Source: a bacterium
GTDB taxonomy: Bacteria; Electryoneota; AABM5-125-24; Hatepunaeales; Hatepunaeaceae
DNA length: 39,546 nt
NCBI GenBank assembly: GCA_021734165.1
Contig: JAIPJL010000017.1
Location: forward strand, 1 to 39,546
Direction: 5' to 3'
Part shown: piece after piece, positions 24,901 to 30,684 of the stretch
How the letters are laid out: each line of letters begins with the position of its first letter
Numbering within the stretch: the first letter of the stretch is position 1
Program-made: the position numbers and the translations under genes
The notes under the pieces: generated by a model
What the model was told of the DNA's origin: nothing
Databases searched by the model: none
The model's input: the letters and a program-made list of their open reading frames with translations, nothing else

Positions 24901-25106
24901 TTAAATACACAGGCTGGAATCTGCCCGATCATCCGGAGCACCGTGAAGAGCCAGGGCAGGCAACGACATATTTAATGGGTGAAGAGGAGGATTTCTTCTT
25001 TGATCTGGCAACGCCTGAAATAAATCTTCAGGTAAATGCGCGTGTGGTAGGATATGATGATGTAATGGCTGATCCGGTTATCATTACTGTAACGCGACAT
25101 CCATAG
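21975..25106 (+). CDS. Large surface lipoprotein of tandem Ig-like domains, paralogue 3 (mosaic)
   Basis: A 1,043-residue protein with lipobox LTGC (Cys18). The start at 21975 has GGAG 5 bases upstream; an in-frame ATG at 21912 would translate the octamer array and place 21 residues before the signal peptide, so it is rejected. It has the same nine-unit Ig-like layout as its neighbours. Its N-terminal units and units 6-8 resemble paralogue 2 (GLEIPTRIQLS, SEGYLVTFAATLGSLDRVSA), but unit 4 resembles paralogue 1 (EIIFTSTHGSINSPVITDS, MGVARAIF, DEHGDIVPA), as does the FNASRGIFYWFDYR patch near the C-terminus. This pattern suggests gene conversion among the three. The conserved end VMADPVIITVTRHP is present. 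The role in adhesion or envelope structure is inferred. Confidence 0.85.
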   Translation: MKHVLKLVFILIIILTGCTEEDPLDVINDQPLNSVEIISAELEIKAYEGTVAELPFVALVKDASGASAYGVEIEYSLIVGTDVTTFKTTSDGRGLVRRSFLVEVKHGKESAQLVATVAGDTDVKTVSIIGLEIPTRIQLSANTPTVTVIDDENVEISITATATNDQGVGLPDISMHFALYPSSPTGEIFGTISQPAFTDHTGSTTARFNSLGKIGSVILRCTVDGLENDTTLIEDIALNIIPIASEISELNLFVNPGFLLLSLDTIGTASVSIRVEDQDNNGIPNLRVDIACQFGTIANATLTDSTGHATAEYNILPIWDFPTDEDGEIVDQIQDFIRAAIPNSAFEEYARIEVQTRADDTGSLSLTSDVEYIYADNGRTFAHVQAVFKDANNQAMANREIIFTSTHGSINSPVITDSMGVARAIFSDVGLPSIDEHGDIVPAVITAIYNPWSISASIEITIRQQTYVTNFSFQATEDQLTAGSGDSTKIGLVCFTENGGFPPDSTEVLFDCDLGHVEPNPLYLHHGSGEFYFYPGYTVGTAHLRPYIVYSDTIIYGPLMEFRVNAGPPKRISVTADPQRLNTDRPTEFSTITATIRDTMNNHVSEGYLVTFAATLGSLDRVSASTDQNGQASVQLRPGVESGVSVITATVNTEFGEITGQTTVDIESGVGYSIELRALPENIGVSGTGVNSQTYLTASLFDSNHNYVQTAEWIIFEILYEPSVVDGGCHFRNGSNQNDSAQTSNGRATVIINAGSIPGLKTFKASAYFNNRQDTVSAICSKVYVTSGPPHFISVSVNNEGVNAEGGCWNIEVSARISDRFMNPVADSIPVVFSCDSVAQIGAGFTGNENRHGQSTRGVAIGQLTYQSENTFNEITIVAEINSPSGIKTGERRITLPLQRGVLTLDVSPGNWMIDRDPDAIFTCQAELRDGHGIQINNAPVIFNASRGIFYWFDYRPGRTRYVMYDYLEQPPEPAIKYTGWNLPDHPEHREEPGQATTYLMGEEEDFFFDLATPEINLQVNARVVGYDDVMADPVIITVTRHP

Positions 25107-25118
25107 GTAAACTGGAGT

Positions 25119-25190
25119 GCTCAGGCTTGCCTGAGCAGTTCAGAGTTCATGCTTTAGCATGTTTTGACAACCTGAAGGTTGGACTCTGAA
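25119..25190 (+). repeat. Structured interspersed element, family A copy 2
   Basis: Hairpin 1 is GCTCAGG-CTTG-CCTGAGC (25119-25136). The outer stem is TTCAGAGTT (25139-25147) with GACTCTGAA (25182-25190). Hairpin 2 is CATGC-TTTA-GCATG (25148-25161) and hairpin 3 is CAACC-TGAA-GGTTG (25168-25181). Stem changes relative to copies 1 and 3 are compensated on the opposite strand, while loops CTTG, TTTA and TGAA stay constant. The element abuts the next octamer array. Confidence 0.85.
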
Positions 25191-25217
25191 CTTGCAAACT
25201 TGTAAACTTGCAAACTT
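25191..25217 (+). repeat. CTTGNAAA octamer array before beta-helix gene 1
   Basis: CTTGCAAA, CTTGTAAA and CTTGCAAA are followed by CTTG, which runs into GGAG (25218-25221), the Shine-Dalgarno of the gene at 25228. Confidence 0.85.
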
Positions 25218-25227
25218 GGAGCATAAA

Positions 25228-27372
25228 ATGAAATGGCTTTTAATTCTATTACTGTCAGCGACAATATTGTTCGTGGTTTCGATTCATAACACACCCGCAG
25301 TGCCGCCGACGTATTTCCAATATCTCACCAATTTAGAGGTCACCGTAAATAATGAGATTATTTGGTTCTGGGGTCAAGATACTATGTGGGGTCCTGTTCA
25401 CTCGAATGATTATCTTGGTCTCAAATATAATCCGGTATTTATGGGTCCAGTGACATGCTCAAAAAACAGATTTATCTACAATGATCCGGGGGACATTTGG
25501 TTCGAATATGAACCGGTATTCAATGTACCGCCTTATCCGTTTTATGCGTCATATCCTCATTTGGTAGAATTGTCTGATGTACAGATTAATGATGAAGATG
25601 GCAATTATATGACTCGAATCTGGATGAGGGGAGAGAATGGCATAGAAATGTACCAATATGAACTTGGTATGGAACAACCATCTTTATATGATCCGGGACA
25701 TAATGCTGTCAACTGGCATGAAATTAATCCTCCAAGAGATATTATTATTTTTATTGATGGTCAGTGTGAAGTTTATGGAACGCTTCTCGGTAGATTAACG
25801 ATTTACTCAACCGGTGATATGTATCTTGTTGATAACATATTGTACGATGGCTCAGATCGATATACTGCTGATTTTCAGGAAAATAATAATCCCTCAATGC
25901 TCGGTCTGGTTTCAGAACAAAACATCATTATCAAGGATAACGATGTTAATGGAAGAGGCAATGGCGATGGAGAATACGGAAGAAATGAAATAGACCATCA
26001 TTCGATTGCCATAAACGGCTCGCTGATTGCGCTGGGAGAATCATTCACTTTTGAGCATCATAACGATGATTGGGAGATGTATCAAGGACCGTCTCCTGAT
26101 GAAAGAGGCGGAGTATATCATAAAGGTGGTGTTGCACAATACCGACGCGGTTATTATCATCGCTCAAATCATAACGGAACAGGTTACTTCAAAAGCAGAC
26201 TATATGATACCCGACTGCTAACAGACGGACCACCTGGCTTTGATCCGGACACTTACCCGGACGTATCCGGGACTTATGATGAACTCAACCTTAGACATGG
26301 ACCCTATCATTTTAGGAATGTAATTGTTGATGATCTTAGAATTTGGGGTGGTGTTGAAATCATTCTGCACGGAAACGATGCGCTGCAAGTCAGGCAGTCC
26401 CTCCGGATGGAAGGCAGGGATAATCATAGGATAACCGTTCTAACAGATACTCTCGATGATGGTGGAACGCTGTACTGCAATAATGCCGATACATTTATCG
26501 AGAATGTCGATTTTTCAACGAACGCAACACTCCGACTTAACTGCGACACATTGAATATCAGCGATTGCTGGATCGGAGGCGCTGTTACAGCTTCAGGGAC
26601 GATTTCCCTTAATCGTAACGTATTCGATGGAGTGGTCGAACTTAACAGTTTCCATACTGCGTCGGTCGAAAGATGCGTATTTGAAGATGGTTTGACCATC
26701 AACGGGAATCTCCACGATGGTAAGATTATTAACAACACCTTCGTCGGAAGCCGTCACACCGGTATTGAGATCAGGAGATTCCGTTCGCTGGAGATTGCAA
26801 ATAATATCATCGCATTCAATCGTTTGGGAATCGAAAACGGATTTTATGAAGCACCTGTAATGCATCACAACGATGTGTTTGAAAACTGGGGAGGAGACTA
26901 TCTTGAGTGCGAAGCAGGTGAAGGATCGATCTCCGCTGATCCTCTATTTGTTGATGCAGCGAACAATGACTACCGTTTAAGCTGGGGATCACCTTGTATC
27001 GATGCTGGTGATCCGGAAAGTCCACACGATCCCGATGGATCGCGAGCGGATATGGGAGCATTTATCTATGATCACGCACATTCGGTGGATGATAATCAAA
27101 CGGAAATGCCTTCTCTGTTTTCAGTGACTGCTTATCCGAATCCGTTTAATTCGAAGACATTGCTCAAAGTAAAAACAGGTGTAAATTGTTTAGCTTATCT
27201 CAATGTCTATGATCTGACCGGAAGAGAGATCATCAGAGAAGTTAAAATGGTTGAGCATGGAGCGAACAGTTTTACTATTAACAGCCGAACACTCAGTTCA
27301 GCAGGCGTTTATCTTGCGCAGGTGATGATTGCGGGTGAAAAACAGACGGTGAAGCTGCTTTATCTGCCATAG
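25228..27372 (+). CDS. Secreted beta-helix protein with T9SS-type C-terminal sorting domain, copy 1
   Basis: A 714-residue protein. The start at 25228 has GGAG 6 bases upstream and is followed by a Sec signal peptide (MKWLLILLLSATILFVVSI). A longer in-frame ATG at 25192 would translate the octamer repeat. The N-terminal part contains NNEIIWFWGQDTMWGPVHSN and NPVFMGPVTCSKNRF, a pattern like DUF4900-type exported proteins. Residues about 400-570 show right-handed parallel beta-helix rungs (NADTFIENVDFSTNATLRLN, NNTFVGSRHTGIEIRRF, LEIANNIIAFNRLGIENG). The final 85 residues (YPNPFNSKTLLKVKTG, LNVYDLTGREI, SSAGVYLAQVMIAGEKQTVK) match the Por secretion/T9SS type A-like sorting domain, predicting export through the type IX system. 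The ligand is unknown. Confidence 0.85.
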   Translation: MKWLLILLLSATILFVVSIHNTPAVPPTYFQYLTNLEVTVNNEIIWFWGQDTMWGPVHSNDYLGLKYNPVFMGPVTCSKNRFIYNDPGDIWFEYEPVFNVPPYPFYASYPHLVELSDVQINDEDGNYMTRIWMRGENGIEMYQYELGMEQPSLYDPGHNAVNWHEINPPRDIIIFIDGQCEVYGTLLGRLTIYSTGDMYLVDNILYDGSDRYTADFQENNNPSMLGLVSEQNIIIKDNDVNGRGNGDGEYGRNEIDHHSIAINGSLIALGESFTFEHHNDDWEMYQGPSPDERGGVYHKGGVAQYRRGYYHRSNHNGTGYFKSRLYDTRLLTDGPPGFDPDTYPDVSGTYDELNLRHGPYHFRNVIVDDLRIWGGVEIILHGNDALQVRQSLRMEGRDNHRITVLTDTLDDGGTLYCNNADTFIENVDFSTNATLRLNCDTLNISDCWIGGAVTASGTISLNRNVFDGVVELNSFHTASVERCVFEDGLTINGNLHDGKIINNTFVGSRHTGIEIRRFRSLEIANNIIAFNRLGIENGFYEAPVMHHNDVFENWGGDYLECEAGEGSISADPLFVDAANNDYRLSWGSPCIDAGDPESPHDPDGSRADMGAFIYDHAHSVDDNQTEMPSLFSVTAYPNPFNSKTLLKVKTGVNCLAYLNVYDLTGREIIREVKMVEHGANSFTINSRTLSSAGVYLAQVMIAGEKQTVKLLYLP

Positions 27373-27386
27373 TCAGTGTGGGGGAG

Positions 27387-27406
27387 CGCCGACATTCCTG
27401 TCGGCG
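27387..27406. repeat. CGCCGACA-TTCC-TGTCGGCG hairpin (copy 2)
   Basis: A perfect 8-base stem with TTCC loop, 14 bases after the stop of beta-helix gene 1. The related copy at 12848-12863 shares the flanking phrase GGGGAGCGCCGACATTCC. Confidence 0.65.
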
Positions 27407-27407
27407 A

Positions 27408-27459
27408 CAATCCCGCTTATGCGGGATTGAACATGAATAGCCACCGGCGTAGCCGGTGG
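27408..27459. repeat. Family B two-hairpin element, copy 2
   Basis: CAATCCCGC-TTAT-GCGGGATTG (27408-27429), then CATGAATAG, then CCACCGGC-GTA-GCCGGTGG (27441-27459). Both stems differ from copy 1 by compensated or pairing-neutral changes. Confidence 0.75.
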
Positions 27460-27481
27460 ATGTGATACGTATTATTAAAAG

Positions 27482-27498
27482 CAACCCTGAAGGGGTTG
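27482..27498. repeat. CAACCC-TGAAG-GGGTTG hairpin
   Basis: A perfect 6-base stem. It resembles hairpin 3 of family A (CAACC-TGAA-GGTTG) but stands alone here, 19 bases before the octamer array. Confidence 0.5.
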
Positions 27499-27516
27499 AA
27501 CAAATAAATATTCGGG

Positions 27517-27557
27517 CTTGTTACTTGCTACTTGCAAACTTGTAAACTTGTAAACTT
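27517..27557 (+). repeat. CTTG heptamer/octamer array before beta-helix gene 2
   Basis: Heptamers CTTGTTA and CTTGCTA, octamers CTTGCAAA, CTTGTAAA and CTTGTAAA, then a CTTG overlapping the Shine-Dalgarno GGAG of the gene at 27568. Confidence 0.85.
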
Positions 27558-27567
27558 GGAGCATAAA

Positions 27568-29712
27568 ATGAAATGGCTATTAATTCTTTTACTGTCAGCG
27601 ACAATACTGTTTGTGGTCTCAATCAGCAACACCCCAGCCGTGCCTCCGACGCGTTATATGTATCTGACTGATCGTGAGACAACCAGATACAATGAGATCA
27701 TCTGGTTCTGGACTTACGACTCTCTCTACGGCGCTGTTAGATCGAACGATTATATCGGTCTCAAATACAGTCCACATTTCTTCGGACCGGTTATAACTTC
27801 TCAAGATAGATTTCTCTATTTCGATCCTCAGAATATTCACTTTGAATACGAACCGGTTTTCAACGCGCCGCCTTTCTTTTTTCCCCGTAGGATACCAGAA
27901 TTATATGACAGCGCTGATGTTAGAATTGAGAGTGATGATTACAGCCTGATGACACGGGTAGCTTTAAAAGCTGAGGATGGAATAGAGATTCATCAATATC
28001 AACTCGGTATGCCTTCACCTGATCCCGGTGAGGAAGATAACCTGATAGAGGAATTGGAACCGCCTGATAGTTCAATAATCTACATTGATGGTCAATGCGA
28101 AGTATATGGTATATTAGCAGGTAGATTAACGATCTCTTCAACTCGTGATATGTATTTAATTGATAACATAATATACGATGGCGCCGATCCTTTTTCCGCT
28201 GATTTTAATGAAGATGAAATGGAGCATATACTTGGACTCGTTTCAGAGCAAAACATCATCATTAAAGACACCTATTGTAATGGAAGAAACAACGGATTCG
28301 GTCAATATGGACCAAATCAAATTGACAACCATTCAATTGCTATTAACGGTTCGTTGCTTGCATTAAATGAATCGTTCACCTTTGAACATCAAAATGACGA
28401 CTGGGAGTTATACCAGGGACCATCTCCTGACGAAAGAGGTATCATCCATTTAAAAGGCAGTCTTTTACAGGTTCGAAGAGGATATCTTCATAGATCAAAC
28501 CATGGTGGTACAGGATATGGGAATCACTACCGTTTTGATGAACGTTTAAATGAGCAGACGCCACCAGGGTTGAATGTAAATCCGGGCAATGAATACTATG
28601 GCAGGTACGACAGTCTGAATATTCCATCCGGTAATAGTATGTTTTTTGATTTAAATGTTGGTAAACTAACAATACAACCCGGAGCCGAGATCGGTTTATG
28701 GGGGGACGATGCCTTAACCGTCAGGGATTCACTTTTTGTATTGGGTACAGAAGATGAACCGGTGTTTTTCTATGCTTTTTCCGATTCTTCAATGATCAAC
28801 CTATGGGATTATACGCCTTATGTTAATATTCAGCATGCTCAGTTTGACTCAACTGTATATATCAGATTTTACGGTGACAATACTAATATTGAGAATTGTA
28901 AGTTTAATGGACGAGTAACCGCAGCCGGTGATGTGAGATTCGTAAACAACACTTTTTCATCAGTCACTGATTTTGAAAGATGCCGTAATGTACTTGTCGA
29001 AAAATGTCTCATCAAGGATGGATTAAAATTCAAAGAATATGTTGATAGCTGTCGAATAGTTAATAACACCATTGTCGGCAGTCATGACCGCGCCGGGCTT
29101 GAGATCAGGTATTTCGGTTCGTTTGAGGCGGTTAACAACATCATTGCCTATAACGAGAAAGGAATCTGGCGGAGAGCGGGAAATTATGAACCTGTATTAA
29201 GATATAACGATGTATTCGGCAGTTGGCGCGGAGAAGACTGGGTGTATTGCGAACCGGGTGAAGGCTCGATCTCCGCCGATCCGTTGTTCGTCGATACTGA
29301 TAATAGTGATTTCCATTTAAGTGAGGAATCTCCTTGTATCGATACCGGTGATCCGGACAGCCCTCGCGATCCTGATGGAACAAGAGCGGATATGGGAGCA
29401 TTCTACTTCGATCAACCGAATTCAGTGAATGATGTTCAAGAATCATTACCATCCGCATTTAATGTTAGTATTTATCCGAATCCGTTTAATTCCAGAACAT
29501 TACTGAAAGTAAAAACTGATGTTATTGGCTTAGCATATCTCAAAGTGTATGACATTACTGGCAGGGAAGTCATCAACGATGTGAAAGCAGTTGCGAATGG
29601 GGAGAGCAGTTTTACAATTAACAGCCGAACTCTCGGTTCAGCAGGAGTTTATATAGCTCAGGTGATGATTGCTGGTGAGAAGCAGACGGTGAAATTAGTC
29701 TATTTGCAGTAG
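27568..29712 (+). CDS. Secreted beta-helix protein with T9SS-type C-terminal sorting domain, copy 2
   Basis: A 714-residue paralogue of the preceding gene, with the same signal peptide, the same GGAGCATAAAATG start context and GGAG 6 bases before the ATG. The N-terminal block (NEIIWFWTYDSLYGAVRSND, GPVITSQDRFLYF) and the central block (LGLVSEQNIIIKD, DNHSIAINGSLLALNESFTF, YQGPSPDERG) are well conserved, while the beta-helix rungs (about residues 400-570) differ more, as expected for a varying ligand surface. The end has YPNPFNSRTLLKVKTD, LKVYDITGREV and GVYIAQVMIAGEKQTVKLVY, the T9SS type A-like tail. The last codon and stop (CAGTAG) coincide with the left end of an inverted repeat at 29707-29780. 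The function is unknown beyond a predicted surface or secreted location. Confidence 0.85.
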   Translation: MKWLLILLLSATILFVVSISNTPAVPPTRYMYLTDRETTRYNEIIWFWTYDSLYGAVRSNDYIGLKYSPHFFGPVITSQDRFLYFDPQNIHFEYEPVFNAPPFFFPRRIPELYDSADVRIESDDYSLMTRVALKAEDGIEIHQYQLGMPSPDPGEEDNLIEELEPPDSSIIYIDGQCEVYGILAGRLTISSTRDMYLIDNIIYDGADPFSADFNEDEMEHILGLVSEQNIIIKDTYCNGRNNGFGQYGPNQIDNHSIAINGSLLALNESFTFEHQNDDWELYQGPSPDERGIIHLKGSLLQVRRGYLHRSNHGGTGYGNHYRFDERLNEQTPPGLNVNPGNEYYGRYDSLNIPSGNSMFFDLNVGKLTIQPGAEIGLWGDDALTVRDSLFVLGTEDEPVFFYAFSDSSMINLWDYTPYVNIQHAQFDSTVYIRFYGDNTNIENCKFNGRVTAAGDVRFVNNTFSSVTDFERCRNVLVEKCLIKDGLKFKEYVDSCRIVNNTIVGSHDRAGLEIRYFGSFEAVNNIIAYNEKGIWRRAGNYEPVLRYNDVFGSWRGEDWVYCEPGEGSISADPLFVDTDNSDFHLSEESPCIDTGDPDSPRDPDGTRADMGAFYFDQPNSVNDVQESLPSAFNVSIYPNPFNSRTLLKVKTDVIGLAYLKVYDITGREVINDVKAVANGESSFTINSRTLGSAGVYIAQVMIAGEKQTVKLVYLQ

Positions 29713-29780
29713 GATAAACATTCTTGTTTGTCAATTAGAATCAATTCAATATTTTGACAAGAAGAATACTTGTCCTACTG
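29707..29780. repeat. Inverted repeat with arms of about 26 bases overlapping a stop codon
   Basis: The left arm starts CAGTAGGATAAACATTC and ends TTTGTCAA (to about 29733). The right arm begins TTGACAAG (29754) and ends CTTGTCCTACTG (29780). The arms pair over nearly their full length with few mismatches around a 20-base AT-rich loop. It could act as a transcript end for the beta-helix gene or be a MITE; no flanking target duplication is evident. Confidence 0.7.
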
Positions 29781-29794
29781 AAGTGCTGGAGCAG

Positions 29795-29877
29795 TTTAGA
29801 GTTCACTCTTTAGAGTGTTACAACAGCCTGAAGGCTGGACTCTGAACTTTATTCGGAGCGCTCAAGCTTGCTTGAGC
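29795..29877 (+). repeat. Structured interspersed element, family A copy 3
   Basis: Outer stem TTTAGAGTT (29795-29803) with GACTCTGAA (29838-29846), hairpin 2 CACTC-TTTA-GAGTG (29804-29817), hairpin 3 CAGCC-TGAA-GGCTG (29824-29837). Hairpin 1 (GCTCAAG-CTTG-CTTGAGC) lies downstream here, at 29860-29877, while only a collapsed GCTGGAGC remains at the usual upstream place. Confidence 0.8.
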
Positions 29878-29924
29878 CTTTATCACAGACTAAGCAAGCT
29901 TTGTTACTCCATAGAATTTGAGTG

Positions 29925-29948
29925 GTGCAGGATGTTCTCATCCTGCAC
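29925..29948. repeat. GTGCAGGATG-TTCT-CATCCTGCAC hairpin
   Basis: A perfect 10-base stem. It is the second copy of the hairpin at 21372-21403, with a one-base loop difference. Confidence 0.7.
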
Positions 29949-30071
29949 AGTTGCGGGTTTTAACATCATTTAATCACGTATTTCTAATAATTTATTTCAT
30001 ACCCATTTTACACATCATTCTCTACTTTAATAGTAGAAATCACAAGAAAATAAAAAAAAATAAGAAAATCC

Positions 30072-30102
30072 TTGACATTTAAATTTCATTGTATTACTTT
30101 TG
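30072..30102 (+). promoter_or_regulatory. Candidate promoter of the dcw cluster
   Basis: TTGACA at 30072-30077 and TACTTTTG at 30095-30102. Counting from TTG, 20 bases separate it from TAnnTTTG, which is the Bacteroidota housekeeping-sigma pattern (-33 TTG, -7 TAnnTTTG). The TTGACA also fits a classical -35 box. It lies about 60 bases before the mraZ start. Confidence 0.55.
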
Positions 30103-30162
30103 CGTGAAACAAAGTGACTCAAATTAACTCATTTGAACACATTATTGAGTACAGGACATGCT

Positions 30163-30645
30163 TTGAGCGATATTTTATACAACTTCCATGGTAAACACGA
30201 CTTTAATCGTGATTCCAAGGGGCGAATTCAACTGCCTTCGGAGATGCGTGAACTAATGGTTTTTGGCGATAACCCGCGTAGATTAACCATGACGGAAGGA
30301 ATTTATGGTTGCATAAGCGCTTATATGCCAAAGTCATACGATTATTATAACTTGCGAATTCGCGATATGGAAATGGATAAAGATGAAAAAATGCTGCAAT
30401 CGCGCAGACTTGCAGCCGTTACTTTTGATTGCAGAATTGACGTCAATTGGCGAGTGAAACTGCCTGAGGAATTGGTTGCTTATGCTCAGATTGAAAAGGA
30501 AGTTAAAATACTGGGAAATCTTGATGCTATAGAGATCTGGAATCCATCGATCTTTGAAGAGGTTTTGAAAGGTAAGAAGAAGATCGAGGTTAGTAAAGAC
30601 AGAGAAGGTTATTATGAGTTTATTAGGGATGTGTTTGTTGTTTGA
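30163..30645 (+). CDS. mraZ: Transcriptional regulator MraZ
   Basis: The first gene of the division/cell-wall cluster. MraZ is a ring-forming DNA-binding protein with two SpoVT/AbrB-like halves that controls the cluster's own promoter. From TTG 30163 the product has 160 residues. The first motif is DFNRDSKGRIQLPSEMR (residues 13-29) and the second is FDCRIDVNWRVKLPEEL (88-104). The TTG is chosen because AGGA lies 6 bases before it and the family starts close to the first strand (ILYNFHGKHDF); an earlier in-frame TTG at 30133 has no Shine-Dalgarno, and no suitable ATG exists. It is slightly longer than typical MraZ (about 140-150) at the C-terminus. Confidence 0.88.
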   Translation: MSDILYNFHGKHDFNRDSKGRIQLPSEMRELMVFGDNPRRLTMTEGIYGCISAYMPKSYDYYNLRIRDMEMDKDEKMLQSRRLAAVTFDCRIDVNWRVKLPEELVAYAQIEKEVKILGNLDAIEIWNPSIFEEVLKGKKKIEVSKDREGYYEFIRDVFVV

Positions 30646-30684
30646 TTGATACTTAACCACCTATGGTTTTTTCAAAAAATAGAC

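Larger units (their letters stand above)
29713..30162. other. Gene-free stretch between the surface island and the dcw cluster
   Basis: It holds the inverted repeat at 29707-29780, family A copy 3 with a displaced hairpin 1, a GTGCAGGATG hairpin (29925-29948), then an AT-rich stretch (29950-30070) with an A-run at 30046-30060 and the candidate mraZ promoter. No row of MraZ-type GTGGG boxes was seen. Confidence 0.7.

Noticed and set aside
25119-25190. Family A element considered as a tRNA cloverleaf
   Set aside because: Stem lengths, loop sequences and lack of T-loop or CCA signals do not fit tRNA; no tRNA gene is seen in the window.
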